This document shows, piece after piece, positions 1 to 11,862 of a stretch of 64,000 nucleotides of DNA (the first letter of the stretch is position 1; every line of letters starts with the position of its first letter). Under the pieces are notes generated by a model. It had not been told where the DNA came from. It saw only the letters and a program-made list of their open reading frames with translations, and searched no databases. The position numbers were made by a program, and so were the translations under genes. This stretch comes from Entonaema liquescens (Eukaryota; Ascomycota; Sordariomycetes; Xylariales; Xylariaceae), in the NCBI GenBank assembly GCA_902805475.1, contig CADCSX010000025.1, forward strand, positions 558,001-622,000, written 5' to 3'.

Positions 1-928
1 CTGGTAACAAACGGAATTTGTTCATGCCGGACTGTTTGTCCTCGCTCGACCTCATCTTGGAATCAATGCTTCTTTCCATAGGTCTTATACCCGCCTCCCC
101 CGAACGGCTGTAGCCTATGCGGTGGGGTCAATGATGTCCCTGGGGTTTCCTTCTGGCCCTTTCGGGATGTAACAACTGCCGGGCGAGGCACAAAAGTACC
201 CGATTAAGGGTGTTAGAGGCGAGGTAAACCGATCAGTACAAAGGTAGGGAGGTAGTCACCAAACTTATGAATATGTGCATGGTGTAATACGACGACGTAA
301 TATAACTGCTTTAGGTGCTATTCGGTCTGTCTTCATAGTCCAATATTATATCAGTCGACCTCTCCTTTCGACGTCAGCGTAAAGCAACTAATTCCCCGTC
401 CATCCTTGTGATGCAGACAGGAAAAGGGCTTCATATATTGTCAGAGCGGAATTGACCGTCAGTTGCGATCTTTTCCCGGTACGATCGATCGTTGTTGTGG
501 CATGTCGAATCGCTGGTAGAGTCGGGGTTGTCCTCAGCCGTTATCGTGCTATTAATCTGTCTTTACAGCGAAACGAAAAGAAACAAGGAATAAAAAAAAG
601 AAGAAAAGAAAAAAGGTGGAAATGGCAGAAAGGAAGAACGCCGAGTCGTCAGGTCCAACACGGCATTCGCACTCTGTCCCTGCAGCTTCTTTCCGTGCGT
701 TGAGCTAAGATTTGCCTCTTGCCTTTACAATACCTTGACATACCTTTACATACCTTGTCTTCCTTACCTAAGCTCTCTTTTTTTTTTTTTCCAGTTCCCT
801 CTTTCCTTTCACCCATTGCGCGACTTTGCGTAAACCGAATTCACCGATGAAACTTTGTTTTTTCACCTTCGCAACTGTTGCCCTATATTGTGCAGTTTTG
901 AGATGCTAATCCCTGTTCTCTTGGCCAA
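1..928. other. 5' intergenic region
   Basis: I recognise no gene here. An open frame at 452-703 encodes a low-complexity Lys/Arg-rich peptide and is not convincing. Short repeats of the type TACCTT(A/T)AC lie at about 720-760. A T-run at 779-790 lies upstream of the gene that starts at 929. This stretch probably contains that gene's promoter. Confidence 0.4.
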
Positions 929-2150
929 ATGCCCGCTGCGTTGCCGGAATCCCGACTAATGAATCGTGTTGTAGCGACGCACAATTCTCCGCGAACTTGG
1001 TTCTTAACTTCGTCTTTAACCCCTCTGGCTGTTCGATTGATACGGCAACTCCTCACTCATGGCGACTATGTCGTTGCCTGCTTACCGCCGCAAGAAATCG
1101 AGCACGATGATCGCAGCGCCGAATTTCGCGAGCTGGTCAATGAGTGTAAGAGCAATCGCAAAGATCGAGAGGGGTGGAAGGACCGCATTAGGAGTATACG
1201 TTGCGATGGCCGCGTAATGGGTCAATGCAGTGCTGCCGTGGCGGAGGCCAAACATGTTTTTGGCCGGATAGATATTCTATTATGTTGTACATCTGAAGGT
1301 ATGCGAACCCTTTTCCACGCGCAATTTAACTGCACATACGTATATACCTGCGCGGGGCAAAACGGAGTTCTTACGAGATGATTATTTGCAAATAGCTATT
1401 GTTGGAACCGTGGAGGAGCTATCCACCTCGCCGGCGACGCAGAACCTCGTGCGCGATCAGTTCGAGACCATTTTCTTCTCCCAAGTAAATTTTATCAAAG
1501 CCTCGCTTCCGACGTTTCGCGCGCAGCATACCGGCCACATTATGATTCTCACTAGTCTTGGCGGACACATAGGTACGCCTGGAATGCCAATATATACGGC
1601 GGCGACATGGGCGCTGGAGGGTTTTTGCGATTCGCTAGCCTATGAGGTTGCGCCGTTTAATATAAAAGTGACCATAGTACAACCACATAAAGAGATACAA
1701 TCTTTGACTAACAAGATTGTTTTATCTCCTTCGTTACCTTATTACGACAGCGAGAATAACCCGGCACCTAGCGTCAGGGATATGCTCACAAACGTGTTGA
1801 ATCTGAACCCTGAAACAGCAGTCGACCCGTCGGATGCGGAAATCGTTCAAAGATACCCGAAACTACCCCCTTCATCGATAGATCGCCTTGTGGGTGAGAC
1901 GGTATACGCTCTCACTGCTATTGGTGGACACGAGAATCCCCCAGCCCGTCATATCGTGGGTTTTGAGGGAGCCGAGGCCGTGAAGGAGAAATTAAAGACA
2001 GTAACAGAAGAGCTGGAGGACTTTGTCGAAGCAAGTCTGGCAGTTGATATTTTTGATTCGGAATTGAAAAACGAGGCTACGCAAGGTAAGGTAAAAGTTG
2101 AAGGAAAGACTGAAGGGTCAGGAGGTCCGCCGAGTGTTACATCAACATAG
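929..2150 (+). CDS. SDR-fold protein with degenerate cofactor and catalytic motifs
   Basis: Two exons, 929-1298 and 1396-2150, flank a GTATGC...TAG intron. The join is in frame (G|CT) and gives about 374 residues. The layout is that of a short-chain dehydrogenase/reductase. It has an N-terminal beta-alpha unit, a segment ending VFGRIDILLCC (normally followed by NNAG), a Ser strand (MILTSLGG), a Tyr helix (PIYTAATWALEGF) and the post-catalytic strand VTIVQP. The diagnostic residues are missing. The glycine-rich TGxxxGxG site reads TSSLTPLA, NNAG is replaced, and the Lys of YxxxK is Thr (YTAAT). I infer a non-catalytic or divergent SDR with no known substrate. The C-terminal 60 or so residues are Glu/Lys-rich and lie beyond the SDR core. 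The ATG at 929 is the first in frame. Confidence 0.7.
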
Positions 2151-3085
2151 CAAATACTGGAGGTTGATACCATATATGAATAGAATGATAGATGTGGACG
2201 ATTTGGAACAAAATTATTACAATAGGTGGTGGGTTTGTTAGTGATATCGTACGGCTGTCTGGCTGCACGGGTTATCAACATGTATAATTATATTGTATCA
2301 CGGGTTTTAAGCCCAACACCAAGTAATCACTATTATGTGTTCATGGTTACTTGGGTCGATATAAGAGGCGAGGCCTTGATAGTAAAAACTGAATTTCTAT
2401 TTCAAAAAGGGGGTTAAGCTTTAAAGGAATATTTTGAAGGTACTACCGTTCCATATGCAATTTTGGGATCTTTTCGTTTTCTTTTGTAGTGGGTACTCTC
2501 TTATTACTAAATTTATTTTAATTCTTCACACGAAAATTCCGAGCATAGACCGTAGGAATATGATAATTCTATAATCACAACGAGAAATGCGATATAATAT
2601 TATTTAGGCACTGCTGGTAGTATAAAATGTGCAGTATGCGGGCAGTCTACCTAATTATCTTGTACTCTTGTACCTAACTTTAGATACCCCGGACACACCC
2701 TTCTCTTTTAGGATAATCCCTGTCTAAATCTATGTATTCTGATTGGTCCAATATTTCCAACGGCGCACGAGGCTCAGGAGCTTGAATCTTGGGCACATTA
2801 TCATCGTCATTCTACATTTCGCTATTCGAAAAAAAAAAACCGATACTTTTAGACACTATATTACCTGGTTTTATACGCCTAGCTTGAACCGGTCCTTATC
2901 TATATGCGTTCAACATACGTCGACATCGAACAAATGCTAAAAATCTAATATCCTACTACACTTGCGACGCACTCAAGTTGCGCAAAGGGCCGAACGAATC
3001 GCGCGACTCGTCCGCACATAGGCCCTGGTTCGTTAGGCATGCGGTTGTTCTGTCATGTTAGTGTGAAGTCAAGGCAGATGTTAGG
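2151..3085. other. Intergenic region, AT-rich
   Basis: I see no convincing gene. The short open frames at 2226-2417 and 2743-2940 lack family resemblance. The last 100 bases probably hold the promoter and leader of the Trs120 gene. Confidence 0.4.
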
Positions 3086-6000
3086 ATGAGCCTGGACTCC
3101 TTGCTACCCATCGCCCCGGCGAGGGTACGAGCATTAGTCTTGCCCGTTGGCCAGATCAAACGAGACAGGTTTACGTCTTTTGTCCAAAGACTAAACGAGG
3201 AACATGTCGTCCAACTCCGCGACATCACTGCCGACGGGAGACCGAATCGGAGTAAGTAATCTCTATATGAACTACATGAAAGATCACAAAACTAATGCCG
3301 TTCTCTTAGACATGTTCTCCCCCCTCGCATTCCCCGATGGTGCCATGTTTTACGATTTAATCACCTACATACCACCTCCATCTCACCTCGCCCTTGCCCC
3401 TTTCGAGTTGTTTCGCGAACCCCTTGCGCTCATTGCCATCGCTGACGGCCAAGAGCTTGAAAATGCCACGTTCAGCAAGAGACAGTCTGCTAATGGCTTG
3501 GCACCGACTATGGTGGAGAGGAACATTAGAACGCTATACCAAGAGCTTGAGGAGTTGCGGGACATGTATCCAAAGATCCTTACGCATCAAGTGCTTATAT
3601 TTGATTATGCACCACAGAACGACAGTACGGTTCCTATTCCCGAGGGTATCAAAACGGTTCCACCAGTGGAAAGCTCGAAGAGGACTACGGTTAAGACTAT
3701 AATGTGCGATGTATCTTCCTTATTACTGGCGGAGATGACAACGCTTGCCAAATCCTTCGAGGGGACTACATCTATAGATTCTCCTGGCCAAGCTCCTACG
3801 AGACCGGGACTTAATGGGGCTTCTTGGACCTCAGACGATGCGAATCCAGCCGCGAGGAGGAATTCGCAGTACGCCATATCCACGGTTACAAGGTCGGCAT
3901 CAACGAGCGGTGCTGTAGATAGGAACCATGCCCGCATGTCCATGCCAGTACCTTTCAAGTCGCTCCCTTTTGGATCTAGTAGCTCAACTCCTTCAGCACG
4001 GCCTACAACACCTGTCCGTAGTGGGCTGTCTAACCCACCAACGACTTTTGATGACATTACTACTGGAAACGGAAGCAATTCTGATGTACCAACCCAGGAA
4101 GTACCTCGCCCAGGTTCTGCCGGAGGGACGAGAGCAGCGACTCAAGACAAGGTCTCGCTGATTGGCTTTGGGTCTGGTAGTGTGAACGAGAGATTCAGGA
4201 ATAAAAGCCGGGGGCGAGTGATAATCTTAGTAGGATCCTTATATCTACAGGCTGGGCGGTGGACGGACGCGCTTAAAGAGCTGATCGAGGGTGCAACTGT
4301 CGCGAAGTCTATCAATGATCACTTATGGCATGGCAAAGCACTTGAACTCATCACAGTCTGTCTGCTCTTACTTGGTTGGGCTGGAGTCGAGTTTCAAGTT
4401 CCTGCAGTATGCTTACCTGCAAACGAGAAGTCGATCAGCGCCATAGCTAAAGGGCCAGCAGAGCTGGAAGAGGGCGATGCTGAACAGCCAAAACACCTAC
4501 GGCACCTCCAAAGCATCCTCCCAGACCTACTTGACAGAATAGTAGCTTTATATTCGAGAATATCTGGTGAACAACTTCCTCCGTTCCCACTTTCCGAATC
4601 CATCATCAGGTTCTGTACCCTGCTCACAATTCTTCATTTGTGCGAAGGCAGACTTGATAAGACAACTCTAGAAAAAGTTATTCTCGGTAAATTACCAACA
4701 AAACCTCTTACTACGTCACCTCGTCTAATTATCATACCTTCCCGCTCCCAAATTGCGCCTTTGCTATTCAAGGCTTACCCATCCTCCGCGCCAGAATTGC
4801 TCACAACAGTAGATCGTGCAATTATCCTTAGCGGAATCTCTACTGTCCTTGGATTACTAGGATTTCGTAGGAAAAAAGCTATGGTCGTGCGAGATTTAGT
4901 GTCTGTATTAATTGGAGGGTTAGTTGAAGCGAGAACAAGAGGCGCTGCTGAAGTTGGTATTCATCCAGCGGCTGGTCTAGTGGCACTCAACTCTATCAAT
5001 GGCCACGGCAGTGGCGCAGGAGCTCTGGAACTGGGCGAGGGAGATATAGAATATGGAATCGATGCATTCCTCGGACTACTATCCAAAATTTATGGAATCA
5101 TCGGCTTCGATGATGACATACGTGAAGGCTCTAAATCTCACCAGGTGAGCGACCCAGACGAGAAGGTCATTTCGAGGATACAAAGTCAATCTGCAATTAG
5201 ACAGTTTGGATTCCAAAATGTGAAGCTCAATGTCCTTCGGGCTTGTATCAATTTCTCTGAAGCTTTACCAGATTTCAATGGAGTATTGAAGTTCTCAAGC
5301 GATTTATTGCGCACTGCTGGAAGCGGAGTTGCGCCAGGGCCGCGCCGGGAAGATGCAGCACCGATAATTACAAGAGACGAGCAAATCAGGCTGGCGAATA
5401 ACATCTCAAAGACGTCCGGTTTGTCTCAGAGGTTAGGGTTGGAAAACCTCTCAGCAGAATACTGGGACGAATTTCTTGTTCGAGGCATTACCATGGATCC
5501 TTTACCACAAAATAGGACCCCCATACCACATTCCAAGAATGTTTTGCCGGGCGTGACGACGGCGCGAACCTCGCAAGACGTGAATCCTTTCATCTACAAT
5601 CCATTTATAAGAGATTCGGATAAAGCTGCGGTGGAGAGGACACTTGTTGCTGACGAAGCAGCAGTTTTTAGGGTTACGCTCCAGAACCCGTATGAAATCG
5701 ACGTAGATGTCGAGAGCATCAAACTAGATGCTGAAGGAGCCGATTTCGAATCATCTACGACAAGCACCGTAATAGGACCGTATCGTACGCAGATTCTAAA
5801 ACTTACTGGGACTCCCAGAGCTGCGGGCTCGTTGAAGATTAAGGGGGCTATCGTAAAAGTACGGGGATGTCGTGAAAGAAGGTTTCCTATCTTCCCTCAA
5901 CCATGGGCCCCGGATACGGAAACCAAGGTTAAAGGAATTGGATTGGCTGCGCTAGAGCAGAGTAAGAATTTACCTTTTTTCGGGCCTTCGCTGAGCCCAG

Positions 6001-7490
6001 ATAGCATTGGGCTGAGCGCTATCCCTGCGCAGCCCATTATCGCTGTTAAATCTACGTCTCTTCTTCAGGACTCGGTGATGATTCTGGAAGGAGAGCGACG
6101 GGTATTTTCTGTGACACTTCAAAACTTATCACAATCTACTCCAGCGGATCTACTGCTTTTCTCTTTCCAAGATTCAACGCAAGGTCCCCTCCAAACAGCC
6201 TTAACAAGTAGAGATGCAACACCTGCAGAACTATACGAATATGAGCTCATCCTCGCGAGAAAACAAGCCTTGCGTCTGCGCAAGACTGACGATTCCAAGA
6301 GGTACATAGCACCGGGAGGCACGGCTACGTTTGACTTCGAGATTCTCGGGAAACCTGGCCTCACTAATGGAACTATTCAAGTCGATTATGCATACCTTGG
6401 TGTACCCCAGTCTGAAATTACTGAGAAATTCCATACCCGCCAAGTCTGTCTCGACTTAACCATTACCGTTAATGCTAGCATAGAGCTCGCGAGGATGGAT
6501 ATCCTAGCCCTTACAGGTGGTGTACCTAAACCTATCTGGTCTCGCGTGGGCGGGGAGGAGGCGGAAATAGAGCCTTCGCTATCCGATGAAGAGTACTGTC
6601 TTTTATTGCTAGATCTTCGGAATGCCTGGCCGAGTGACATGCAGGTCTGCCTCGAGGCAGACAGCGGCCTCATGATAAAGGAACATATCCTGCCGGGAAA
6701 TACAAACCGTGTCGTCTTTCCTGTTCCAAGGGTGTACATAGAAGACCCCCATGCATCTATACCTGCTCTCAACCCCTCCAGACAACGACAATTCGTCGTC
6801 AGTAGTAGCAAGATCACGCCAGAGACAGAGCGAGCTAACCGGGAGGCATTCTGGTACCGGGAGAAGGTCCTAGAAAAACTTTCCGGTTCATGGAAGACCC
6901 TGTCTGGGCCGAAGAGAGAAGGTAGTATCGAGCTGAGGGGTATCCGCCTCGCGCCGCGCATGATCGAGGCGATTAAGATCGACGAAGTTGGAATCGACAT
7001 TTCTGTCGAAGACCCCGAAGCTGAAGACGAAGAAGATTCGCGGGGAAACAGCACGATCTTTACAGACGAGTTCGTGCAGATCAGAGTCACCATCACGAAC
7101 CGCATGAGCGAACCCTTCTACCCCACCCTCCGCCTCATGCCCTCTCTCTGCCACCGCCCGCTTAACGTCGCGCTCGACTTCACGCGCAAGTTGGCGTGGA
7201 ACGGCACGCTGCAGCAGGCCCTGCCGCTCGTCGAAGCCAAGTCCAGCGCGGAGGTTTTATTAGGTGTCACGCCGCTGTGCCGCGGGGAATTCGAGATCTC
7301 GGCTTCGGTCGAGGAGACCCAGCTTTGGGTGCCGAGGGACAAGGAGAAGGAGAAGAAGAAAGATCCTCGTAGGGAGCGCTCCGAGACGGAGATCCTGATG
7401 GACGCCGTGCTGGGCGCTAAGGAGAGGCGCTTGTGGCATTCGAGAAGACCGCGCGTGGTTAATGTGAGAGATAGGGAGGAGGATGGATAA
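3086..7490 (+). CDS. TRS120: TRAPP II complex subunit Trs120 (TRAPPC9 family)
   Basis: This is a large subunit of the TRAPP II complex, which activates Ypt31/32-type (Rab11) GTPases at the late Golgi. Exon 1 is 3086-3251 and starts MSLDSLLPIAPARVRAL. A 58-base intron (GTAAGT...TTAG, 3252-3309) follows, and exon 2 is 3310-7490. The join gives 1448 residues, the usual size for fungal homologues. The region after the join (FSPLAFPDGAMFYDLI) matches the conserved N-terminal block of the family. A Ser/Thr/Pro-rich low-complexity stretch at about residues 200-330 precedes the alpha-solenoid part, and Ig-like beta segments follow. An open frame starting at ATG 3204 is a wrong start, because it lies in a different frame of exon 1 and reads through the intron. 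The last residues are strongly charged. Filamentous-fungal homologues include HypA of Aspergillus. Confidence 0.93.
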
Positions 7491-7519
7491 CTGAGGAAGA
7501 GGAGGGGGGCTTTATTTAT

Positions 7520-7543
7520 GGGTGATGGGGGTGGGGGTGGGGG
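7520..7543 (+). repeat. G-tract cluster, possible G-quadruplex
   Basis: Four G tracts of 3, 5, 5 and 5 bases are separated by loops of 4, 1 and 1 bases on the plus strand, about 30 bases after the Trs120 stop. The pattern fits the classical G4 consensus, and in the transcript it would lie in the 3' UTR. Confidence 0.6.
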
Positions 7544-7651
7544 TGGTGATGGTGATGATGATATGGAGGCCCATTGAGTGTCGTGTACAAAAAGAAGAGG
7601 AGAAGAGACGAGACGAGACTTTAGAGATGCTAAATGAAATCAACTGATCAC

Positions 7652-7676
7652 GAGATGAGATGAGATGAGATGAGAT
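7652..7676. repeat. (GAGAT)n microsatellite
   Basis: Five tandem copies of GAGAT lie in the intergenic spacer. Confidence 0.8.
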
Positions 7677-8093
7677 GGTGTCTTGGGATAGCTACGGCTG
7701 TACAGCAAGTGCCTAGGTAATGACACATCCTGGTCCCCTACTATGGTATTGCGGGTTCACTGTCGTCGTGTTTACATCATATCAATCTACTTCGTGTATA
7801 AGTGTAACGAAGACAGCGGGTTTGGATATCGGGATTGCGTGGATATGGGCGGTGAGTATGTGTGTGTAAGATGCTTAATTTGGCTTTATTCTATGCCGTT
7901 TGTGCGTCCTCGGCATTATACCTATTAAGTGCTTGCTTTCATTGTATGATGAAGAAAACCCCCTAATTATTACTGCCCAGAAGTTGGCGGGGTATTATTA
8001 GAATTTTCGTTAAAGCTTATGCGCTACCTTTCATTATCATGATGTCCAATACGGCTCCTTGCCGTCGGGACTAATACCGCGATTTTTCTCATC

Positions 8094-9316
8094 TCACATC
8101 GTCATCGTCGTATCTAGAGAATCCTCCTGCGCATTTCCATCTCTTTTTATATCACCGGTCGATACCTTTACTTCATCAGCTTGTTCCGATGTCTTCTTGT
8201 CCAAGCATGCCTCTTCATTTGCTTGAGTGGTGCTCTCCACTCCTTGCATTGCGTCTCCGACCTGCTTCGTTTCATTTTCCTCTGCCTCGCCATCTCGTCT
8301 TTGTAGTTCTTCCCGTGTATCACTGTCTTTCTCTGATTCTGTCGCCTTCAAAATTTCCTCCCCATCGTGAGTGTTTTCGTCTTCCCTCTCTTCGGGAATT
8401 GCTGTGCCCCAGTCCTCCTCGAAGCGGGCGGAGAGATACTCGTTGTAGAAGCCAATCTCGCGCTTCTTGTGAGCCGCCTTGGCTTGTCGGATCCACTCGG
8501 GATCGTGCCATCCCTTGCTCAGGTCATCCTGGTATCGCGCCACGTCGTGGCGGAAATTGTTGTTGTTTCTAAGCGCCGCAATGTCTGGCCTTGCGTTTTC
8601 AGTTCCGGCGTCGAGAATCTCCTTGTCGTCTGGGAACTTCGCAAGTACTTGCTGTTTCTCCTCCGCACTGAGTATTTCCCAAGCCTGTTTGCTACAGAGT
8701 ATTTCCTATGTCACTCTAGTGAGTATAACTAAGAAAATAGCAAGGCGGAGCTTATAGATCCCTTTATGATAAAGGTAAGAACTGAGCATTTACTTACTCG
8801 AAGTTTAGCAGTGACTAGAGGTGCGCGAGGGTTTGTAAGCATCTCCTCGGGGTTGTCATATTTCGATTTACCCTTTCGACTGTTTGAAGAAGTCTCATTA
8901 ACACTGGGTTTGCTCTTCTTCGTAGCTGGTTGTTCGCGAGCAAGCTCATCTCCCTCTCCGTTGTTGTCGATATCACATATGCCGATATCTCCTATCTTAG
9001 ATGGGGTTGAGATATTTCTTGGCTTTTGTGATTGTGAGGTGGTATCACTCTTTGCTGTTGATGGACGACTGCTTGCCTGAGACTTGGAACGGGTAACTCG
9101 AACGTTGATCACATCACCCACCTCCTCTTCATGAGGATTCTTGTTATCTGAAGGCTTCTCATCATGCCCGCGAAAGGCTAGATTTTTGGAAGAGAGCTCA
9201 TCCGAAGAGCAGTCGTTCTGTATAGCAGCGGATCTCCTGGTTGTTCTGGTAGATCTTCTGATTGGCTCTTCAGATTTCTCTTCGGTCGCAACTTTACTCC
9301 TCTTTCGAGGAGCCAT
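8094..9316 (-). CDS. ASX-homology (ASXH/DEUBAD) domain protein
   Basis: Two minus-strand exons, 9316-8798 and 8705-8094, flank a GTAAGT...ATAG intron. The product is 376 residues. The N-terminal ~140 residues are basic and disordered (MAPRKRSKV, RRSTRTTRRSA), consistent with a nuclear protein. The conserved core straddles the intron. It starts NPRAPLVTAKLR, continues with an AWEILSAEEKQ block and FPDDKEI, and ends near RQAKAAHKKREIGF. This is the pattern of the fungal Asx homology domain, whose animal relatives (ASXL) bind and activate BAP1-type deubiquitinases. The C-terminal tail (~100 residues) is acidic and low-complexity. The partner deubiquitinase is not in this window, so a chromatin or deubiquitinase-cofactor role is inferred from the domain alone. 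Confidence 0.82.
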
Positions 9317-9622
9317 GTTTAAATGGTTCGGGATAAGTGAGGGAAAAGGGTAAGATGTTAATGTTAGGTAAACATTAGGTTAGAGACGCAGGCTCTTGAA
9401 ATCAAATCAATTAATTAAAAGAGCTGCAGTTGGAACAAGGCAAAGAGGCCAGGGGGGAAATAAGGTACAGTACTTGGGTTTCACCAGGTGAATAATTAGA
9501 GTACCCTACAATGAAGGATAGCTAGGTACCTCATCTGGTCTCTCAAGGCTTTGTTTTGTGTTTGTCATTGCACAGGTAATGATATATAATTCTTAGGTAG
9601 TTGTCGGGACTTGCGACGGGGT

Positions 9623-9666
9623 GGTGTCTGAGTGTCTGGGTGTCTGGTGTCTGGGTGTCTGAGTGT
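9623..9666. repeat. GTGTCTGGGTGTCTG-type tandem repeat
   Basis: About five imperfect copies of an 8-10-base unit (GTGTCTGG/A). Confidence 0.75.
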
Positions 9667-9846
9667 AAGTGAATAAGTGAATACAAACGGGATGACCTAA
9701 AAGGGCAATAACGGCTGGTCGGCGTGAATGATAGGTGGATACATATGTAGGTGGATAGGTGGATAGGTGGGTTACTGCTATTTTAGGTCAATTCTGGAAC
9801 TACTTTAGACCCCGTCATCGCCTGTAATCGATAAGAGATCTCCCTT

Positions 9847-9889
9847 AGCTTTGGCTCCTTTGGCTCCTTTAGCTCCTTTAGCTCCATTG
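9847..9889. repeat. GGCTCCTTT/AGCTCCTTT tandem repeat
   Basis: Four imperfect 9-base units ending in a degenerate copy (GCTCCATTG). Confidence 0.75.
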
Positions 9890-10317
9890 GTTCCACTGCC
9901 GAATTATCCAATGCTTACCATCCTTGCTGTCCCCTGACGTTGCATTACTTCGACTCTCTTTCAATTGCTAGTTATTCTAGTTCAAAAGAGTTCAAGATAT
10001 TGGAGATAACCTCACCAAACTAGTATAGCACCATTACCCTTAGTAACTACCCCCTCAACTAGTATTTGAAAAAGAGTTCGTACCGAGGCAAGCTACAGTT
10101 AATCTTGTTTATTTAGTTGAAACCCAAATACCAGGACGTCAGTTTATTTAACTATTTGATATCTTGGACCATCTTATAGTTTTGTCTTTTTATTAGACAC
10201 GTACGCTACATACTATTAACACATTTCGTCTACTCTCCCCCCTAAGCGCTACCTGGCTCTAGGCCATAACCTCCAAGGGCTCATACCAAAACACCACGCG
10301 ACCACAAGATCTAAAAG

Positions 10318-11211
10318 ATGATCAGGTCAACGCAGATAGCCCGATTGGGTGACGGTATGAACTATCTATACTTATAGTCTATGTATCTCTTGTCTTGGAT
10401 CCCGACTAATAATAATATCCTACCTAGGTTTGATGCTCTGTGCATCTGTCGATGACGAACAAGTACGTTACTATCCCCAACCCTTTGTCGAGTAATCTAC
10501 CAATATTTATATGCTCGTACACTATACTAACCATCTTGTTACCAAACAGTCAGAGTCTGCCCTCTCAGAAGTCAAGTCCCAAACGAAAATCATACTCCGA
10601 CGACTCAACCGCAACGCCGAGCCCCAAGCCAGCATCGAAAGCGGCAACTACACAATCCAGTATTGCGCCCTCTTCTCTTCTCTTCTCTTCTCTCCCCTCC
10701 CTCCCTTAACAAACTCCTAGGCTAACTCACACAACCCCCAAGCTACCTCATCGCCAACGACGTCGTGTACATCTGCATCAGCGAGCGGTCGTACCCGCGC
10801 AAGCTGGCATTCACCTACCTATCGGACCTCTCCACCGAGTTCGCGCAGACCTACCCGGCGCACCAGCTGCACTCGCCCTCGCTGCGGCCGTACGCCTTCA
10901 TGGAGTTCGACACCTTCATCACGCGGACCAAGGCTTTATACGCGGACGCGCGCGCCGCGCAGGGCCTGGGCCGGCTCAACGACGAGCTGCGCGACGTGAC
11001 CAAGGTCATGACGAAGAACATCGAGGACCTGTTGTACCGCGGGGATAGCCTCGAGCGCATGGGCGAGATGAGCTCGCGCCTGAGGGACGACAGTCGCAAG
11101 TATCGCAAGGCCGCTGTCAAGATCAATTGGGACCTGCTGATCAAGCAGTATGCGCCGATTGGGGTGTTTGTGCTGATCGTGCTGGTGTTTATCTGGCTTC
11201 GGTTCTTCTGA
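10318..11211 (+). CDS. SEC22: R-SNARE Sec22 (longin SNARE, ER-Golgi)
   Basis: There are four exons: 10318-10354, 10428-10462, 10550-10659 and 10743-11211. Introns use GTATGA, GTACGT and GTATTG donors, and all phases join cleanly. The product is 216 residues, standard for Sec22. It begins MIRSTQIARLGDGLML, which is the first strand of the longin domain. The longin domain continues through SYPRKLAFTYLSDL to about residue 125. The SNARE motif follows (LNDELRDVTKVMTKNIEDLL, RGDSLERMGE), with the zero-layer Arg of the R-SNARE class. A C-terminal transmembrane helix (PIGVFVLIVLVFIWLRFF) anchors it. It acts in vesicle fusion between ER and Golgi. Exons 1 and 2 are only 37 and 35 bases, so automatic gene finders could miss them. 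Confidence 0.95.
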
Positions 11212-11356
11212 TGTTGGTTATGAAGAGCATATTATTGGAAAGGAAAGGGATGAGAAGAGCGAGGAACTACGTGGAGCCTATTTAGGGCTTGTGTATATAC
11301 ATACCTCATACGTAGGTAGACATGTATCACCAACGAAGTAGTATGCCGGAGACGGG

Positions 11357-11396
<40 letters not shown>

Positions 11397-11862
11397 GGAG
11401 CAAGAGGAGATGAGTTCGATCTTCAAGTGTATCATTTGAACCCGACTTGAGAAGGACAGTAGCTTTACGTAGTTACTACTACATCTGGGAAGTCTTTAGA
11501 ATAGCTTCCCAACAAAACTATAGTTCTAATATCCAAACTAATCAGACCACTCTCTGGAGTTCCTTTTCCATTTCTCGGCTTGTTGAATGTTTTAGCCTGC
11601 GTTTCTCCCTTTATAGGCTTTGATCATAGATATCTATCTATATGTAGGGGCGTAATCGGTTCCCTTCTTCCGTTTTTTTCTCATGGACGCCTGAACACCT
11701 TTGCTCTGTCTAGACCTGCGATGGATTAGGTATATGATAGGTACCTAAATAAGACCCAATTGACCCTCAATGCATAGGTTCCGAACGCCGTGATATAATC
11801 AAGCTCCCAATCTGGGATTTCAAATAGCCTCCCTTTCCTTCGTCCTTTTTTCCTTTATTCCT
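11212..11862. other. Intergenic region with GA repeat and TAGGTACCTA palindrome
   Basis: These are the 3' flanks of two convergent genes. It contains a (GA)n run (11362-11393) and a perfect 10-base palindrome, TAGGTACCTA, at 11738-11747. No gene is seen. Confidence 0.55.
11362..11393. repeat. (GA)n microsatellite
   Basis: About 16 GA dinucleotides in an uninterrupted run. Confidence 0.9.

Larger units (their letters stand above)
7491..8093. other. Intergenic region between convergent genes, with simple repeats
   Basis: This lies between the 3' ends of the Trs120 gene and the minus-strand ASXH gene, so it contains two 3' UTRs. It holds a G-tract cluster (7520-7543), GTGAT-type repeats (7544-7562) and a (GAGAT)n run at 7652-7676. 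No gene is seen. Confidence 0.6.
9317..10317. other. Intergenic region with short tandem repeats
   Basis: This is a divergent promoter region between the ASXH gene (minus) and SEC22 (plus). It holds GTGTCTG(G/A) repeats at 9623-9666, AGGTGGAT repeats at 9731-9772, and a (T/A)GGCTCCTT repeat at 9847-9889. A CTAGGTACCT motif lies at 9532-9541. No gene is seen. Confidence 0.55.

Noticed and set aside
452..703. Open frame of 83 codons
   Set aside because: Lys/Arg-rich low complexity from an A-rich stretch, with no homology features or splice context.
3204..3311. ATG at 3204 as start of Trs120
   Set aside because: It reads through an intron in a different frame from the true first exon; the conserved family N-terminus starts at 3086.
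6386..7105. 239-codon open frame antisense to Trs120
   Set aside because: Ser-rich shadow of a well-supported gene.
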